Assembly: GCA_005223375.1 (NCBI GenBank)
Contig: RXOD01005779.1
Location: forward strand, 1-12,523
DNA length: 12,523 bases
Direction of reading: 5' to 3'
Source of the DNA: Amoebophrya sp. AT5.2
Taxonomy: Eukaryota; Sar; Dinophyceae; Syndiniales; Amoebophryaceae
This document shows positions 9,811 to 12,523 of this stretch, piece by piece; the first letter of the stretch is position 1, and each line of letters starts with the position of its first letter. Below the pieces are notes generated by a model, which was given only the letters and a program-made list of their open reading frames with translations, was not told the origin of the DNA and searched no databases. A program made the position numbers and the translations under genes.

Positions 9811-9975
9811 ATTTCTACACCCAGTGTGCCTAAAGTAGGTGGAGAAAAATATATGTAGTGAAGAAGGGGCGGGCGAAGTTTCGCTTCGCGTTCGCATCAT
9901 CTCCTATATCTTTACCATCACGACCTCCACCTTCTACTCATTCTTGCGGAGCGAGGACATCAACTCAGAGTCAGA
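9811..9975 (+). promoter_or_regulatory. 5' leader of the PDCD2-family gene
   Basis: A pyrimidine-rich run (ATCTCCTATATCTTTACC, then CTCCACCTTCTACTCATTC) lies 30-75 bp before the ATG and is followed by AG dinucleotides at 9950-9951 and 9967-9968. This resembles a splice acceptor without an evident cis donor; it could be a 5'-UTR intron end or a spliced-leader acceptor. It shares TTCTACTCA with the leader of the gene at 4065. Confidence 0.35.
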
Positions 9976-12502
9976 ATGGCGGAGGAGCTGCATCAAGTGG
10001 GCGAGCCGCCTGGCTCGTCTATAATGGCGCACCCAGTGGGGGCCACAGCCACTAAGAAAAGCGTGGAGTACGGCTACCTATACAAGGAGGCTCCTGACGA
10101 CATTCGCCAGCTCAGCCGGTACTTTTTCCCCTCGAAAATCGGCGGGAAGCCGGCCTGGCTTGTACCCGAATTCTACCCCACCCCCGACGACTTGCAGTGC
10201 AGTCGGTGTGGCCGGCGCATGAAGTTCCTACTGCAAATATACGCCTCGCGGGAGGACGTCTGCGCGACTGCATTCCACCGAATGTTGTACGTATTTACGT
10301 GCGGGAGCTGCACGGACCAGTTCCGTGCGTTCCGGTGCCAGCTGCCGTTGCACAACGGGTATTACCTGACAGAGAACCCAAACGACTACGACAGTGTGAG
10401 TGCCGTGATGGACGCGTACAACGCGGCAGGACTGACGGGAAGCTTGGCGGTAGCGAAGAGGAAAGGAAGCGGCAGTTTTGCGAGGGAACCAACAGGTGCG
10501 ATCTATAGCTTATTTATTGATGCTCAGGAAGTAGATGTTGACGACGTGTTATTTTTTTTTAAAAACAGCGGAGCCGCCGAGCCACGATGATGAATCTCCA
10601 AACTATCATCTTTCGGGTCTGAAACCGGAATGAAGATATTGTTTACTTTACTTTCGTTCTGCTGACCTTGTTTGCTGGAGTGCCTCGGCACACGCCTGTC
10701 ATGATGAATCTTTAAACTATCATCTTTCGGGTCTGAAACCGGAATGAAGATAGTGTTTACTTTACTTTCGTTCTGCTGACCTTGTTTGCCTCGGCACACG
10801 CCTGTCATGATGAATCTTCAAACTATCATCTTTCGGGTCTGAAACCGGAATGAAGATAGTGTTTACTTATACTTTCGTTCTGCTGACCTTACCTTATTGC
10901 TGGAGTGCCTCGGCACACGCCTGTCATGATGAATCTTCAAACTATCATCTTTCGGGTCTGAAACCGGAATGAAGATAGTGTTTACTTTACTTTCGTTCTG
11001 CTGACCTTGTTTTCAGTTTTCTGGAGTCGTGCCTCGGCACACGCCTGTCATGATGAATCTTTAAACTATCATCTTTCGGGTCTGAAACCGGAATGAAGAT
11101 AGTGTTTACTTTACTTTCGTTCTGCTGATCGACGCATTGCGTATGTTTGGGAACTGCGTCCAAGAAATTCAATGAGTCACCTACTAAATTCTTCCTGCTC
11201 TAATATCTCAGATCTCGCTTTCCTGTCCGAGTATGAAATCGACGCCGAGGCCGGGTCTTCGTCTTCTGAAGAAATTAGCGATGACGACGAGGACGAGGAG
11301 GTAGACCTTCTGAACATGCTGCAGGACCGTCGCGATAAGGATTTGTACCGTGAATACCTCGCAGCAAATACAGAGACCACGCCGTCGACGACGGACGGAG
11401 CTGCTACGATCGCCGACATGAATTCCACCGCGCCGGAGTCCTCGCTCGCCGCCTCCGCGTTCGCAGCGACCGCCCATGCGGAGGAGAGTAATAGCGGTTC
11501 TGGCGCAGGAGCGACTTTAGATGCCTCCGAGATGGCGTATTTCGAGGAATGGAAGCGCACACATGGCGCTGACAACGACCCAACCTTCCGCGTTTTCCAG
11601 AAGGAGTGCCTTAGGCGGCCCCGCTGCATCCTGCGCGTCGTGGTAGACGACAACGAGGCGGATGATGAAGGAGATGACGACACAGGTTCTCCGGCGAGCA
11701 CCAGGCACGACGCAGTTGCGCAAGTTTCGCCTTCGCCAGGCGTTGGCGCTGCCGTTGGCGCGGTAGATTCCGACGGAGCTGCCGGGGCCGTCGTTGAAGG
11801 CAGGCTATCGCTTGCAGCTACAGGAACTGGTTGTATGGTAACCGGCTCCAGCGCTACGTCTTCCGCGACGACCCTGTCGTTCACCCCCCAGACGCGGCGA
11901 AGCTCGACCTGCTCCAGCAAAAGCCGCCAGGAGGAGGAGCGGGAAGCAAACCTGCAGCAGGTGTTTGAACTGCAGAAAGGGGCCGGCTTCCACGTTGTGG
12001 ACCAGCCGACAGTACCGGCGGTGTCCAAAGACGCTGTCGGGGTGGACGGCAAGAGCCCGGCGGAACGACTAAAGGAACCGGAAGTACAGCTCGCGACGGC
12101 CGAAAAAGAGGAAATGAAAAACGCAGTAGGTAGCAGTCGCGCGGCGAGCAAGCAGGCGGGCACGGTAAACGTGAGTGCGTTTGCAACACCGGTAAAGATG
12201 AAGAACCCGTCCTCCGGCAGCACGACGAACGACGCGGTCCGCGGCTTTACGTCGTCTGTGGAAATAAGCTCCGGCGTCAGACAACCGGCGAGCGACTCGT
12301 TGATTCTCTGGTACCACGAAAAAGACCCCGCGAACACGCGGCCAGACCCAAAGAGCGTGCCCAGATGCAGGAACTGCGGGTCGCGCCGGTCGTTTGAGTT
12401 TCAAGTCATGCCAAGCATGATTGGGATCGCCGGAACGCACCACGACTTCGGCACGGTCCTGTTCTACACGTGCAACGCGAACTGCTATGAAGGGACCAGC
12501 TG
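9976..12502 (+). CDS. PDCD2/Tsr4-family ribosome assembly protein; 3' partial, hosts a snoRNA array in intron 1
   Basis: Exon 1 is 9976-10495 and exon 2 is 11212-12502, joined at phase 1 (G+AT gives Asp-174); the last exon lies beyond the window. The N-terminal PDCD2 domain shows YGYLYKE, FFPSKIGGKPAWL (residues 51-62), CSRC (C75, C78), FLLQIYA, AFHRMLYVFTCGSC (C109, C112) and FRCQLP. FLSEYEID after the junction matches the family's acidic FPEYEI-like motif. The PDCD2_C domain begins near residue 535: CRNCG (C559, C562), SFEFQVMP, DFGTVLFYTCNANC (C594, C598). There is no MYND finger insert, as in PDCD2L and Tsr4. Yeast Tsr4 and human PDCD2 are dedicated chaperones of ribosomal protein uS5/Rps2 for 40S assembly. 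The Ser/Ala/Asp-rich linker of about 340 residues is far longer than usual. ATG 9976 (AGAATGG) is preferred; 10024 is an alternative. PDCD2 versus PDCD2L orthology is not settled, so no symbol is given. Confidence 0.93.
10587..10665 (+). ncRNA. Box C/D snoRNA, copy 1 of 5
   Basis: C box ATGATGA 10587-10593, D' box CTGA 10619-10622, C'-like TGAAGA 10631-10636, D box CTGA 10662-10665; 79 nt, a normal size for the class. Guide before D' is CATCTTTCGGGT; guide next to D is ACTTTCGTTCT at 10650-10660. This copy has CTCC after the C box and GATATTG where the others have GATAGTG. It lies downstream of unrelated sequence (GCCGCCGAGCCACG) rather than a standard spacer. No clear terminal stem is seen. 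Confidence 0.85.
10701..10779 (+). ncRNA. Box C/D snoRNA, copy 2 of 5
   Basis: C box 10701-10707, D' box 10733-10736, C'-like box 10745-10750, D box 10776-10779; 79 nt. Both guides are identical to copy 1. It is followed by the shortest spacer (27 nt), which lacks the TGGAGTGC segment found in the others. Confidence 0.85.
10807..10886 (+). ncRNA. Box C/D snoRNA, copy 3 of 5
   Basis: C box 10807-10813, D' box 10839-10842, C'-like box 10851-10856, D box 10883-10886; 80 nt. The single extra base lies between C' and the D guide (TTATACTTTCG against TTTACTTTCG), so both guides and their spacing to D' and D are kept. Confidence 0.85.
10926..11004 (+). ncRNA. Box C/D snoRNA, copy 4 of 5
   Basis: C box 10926-10932, D' box 10958-10961, C'-like box 10970-10975, D box 11001-11004; 79 nt. 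Guides are identical to the other copies. It is followed by the longest spacer (45 nt), with an inserted TTTTCAGTTTT. Confidence 0.85.
11050..11128 (+). ncRNA. Box C/D snoRNA, copy 5 of 5
   Basis: C box 11050-11056, D' box 11082-11085, C'-like box 11094-11099, D box 11125-11128; 79 nt. The repeat ends directly after this D box, where sequence becomes unique (TCGACGCATTGCG), so the right array edge coincides with the predicted snoRNA end. The splice acceptor is 83 nt downstream. Confidence 0.85.
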
Positions 12503-12523
12503 GTAAGTGGGCAAATGGTAAGT

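Larger units (their letters stand above)
10587..11128 (+). repeat. Five-copy tandem repeat, unit 106-124 bp, 79-80 bp conserved core
   Basis: Cores start at 10587, 10701, 10807, 10926 and 11050 (spacings 114, 106, 119, 124). Cores differ by only a few substitutions and one insertion, whereas spacers of 27-45 bp vary in length. Every spacer ends in CCTCGGCACACGCCTGTC. The conserved blocks coincide with snoRNA boxes and guides. Confidence 0.97.
10496..11211 (+). other. PDCD2-family intron 1, host of the snoRNA array
   Basis: 716 bp, CAG|GTGCGA donor and CTCTAATATCTCAG acceptor with a possible CTACTAAA branch site at 11181-11188. Phase agreement and the restored family motif fix the boundaries. 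It is much longer than the other introns here (about 40-220 bp), and the excess is the five-unit array. A TTTTTTTTTAAAAACAG acceptor look-alike at 10550-10566 lies just before the array; using it would give a frame that does not match exon 2. Confidence 0.88.

Noticed and set aside
10567..10590. Extra PDCD2 exon between a TTTAAAAACAG acceptor and the array
   Set aside because: No donor follows in suitable phase, and direct joining of 10495 to 11212 restores both frame and a conserved motif.
10587..11128. CRISPR-like array, given regularly spaced near-identical repeats
   Set aside because: Repeats of 79-80 bp with short, similar spacers inside a eukaryotic intron do not fit CRISPR; the C/D box layout explains them better.
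10524..11172. Minus-strand open frames repeated through the array
   Set aside because: They are translations of the snoRNA repeat itself and merely recur with each unit.
11177..12337. Long antisense open frame of 386 codons opposite PDCD2 exon 2
   Set aside because: It mirrors the GC-rich sense codon pattern, has low-complexity content and no family motif, while the sense strand carries the PDCD2_C domain.

Overview
The window is eukaryotic nuclear DNA. Four protein genes lie head to tail on the + strand: GC-rich coding exons are broken by AT-richer GT-AG introns whose phases join correctly, and two genes belong to families found only in eukaryotes or their mitochondria (PDCD2/Tsr4 and sideroflexin). 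One-directional gene order, short introns and long disordered Ala/Ser/Pro-rich linkers would suit an alveolate, dinoflagellate-like protist, but this lineage call is inference from style only.

Layout. 1-3798: 3' part of an unrecognised gene for a large, mostly disordered protein (Pro/Gly-rich, then acidic), with a proposed tail of very small exons. 4065-6497: a three-exon gene for an unrecognised protein of about 709 residues. 6921-8547: a three-exon mitochondrial sideroflexin with an unusual N-terminal extension. 8548-9975: an intergenic stretch with one weak two-exon small-gene candidate (9494-9810). 9976 to the window end: a PDCD2/Tsr4-family gene, complete at the 5' end and cut at the 3' end inside an intron.

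The most interesting element is the first intron of the PDCD2 gene (10496-11211). It holds five tandem, near-identical units of 79-80 nt, each with a perfect C box (ATGATGA), an internal D' box (CTGA), a C'-like box (TGAAGA) and a terminal D box (CTGA). I read them as an intron-hosted cluster of five box C/D snoRNAs. The 12 nt before D' can pair with a conserved LSU rRNA segment, and 11 nt next to D can pair with a conserved SSU rRNA segment. The predicted modified positions fall on sites methylated in yeast and human, as far as I recall. The host gene encodes a small-subunit ribosome assembly chaperone family, so one transcript may supply both a ribosome-assembly protein and rRNA-modification guides. 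rRNA sequences and site numbers are from memory and need an alignment.
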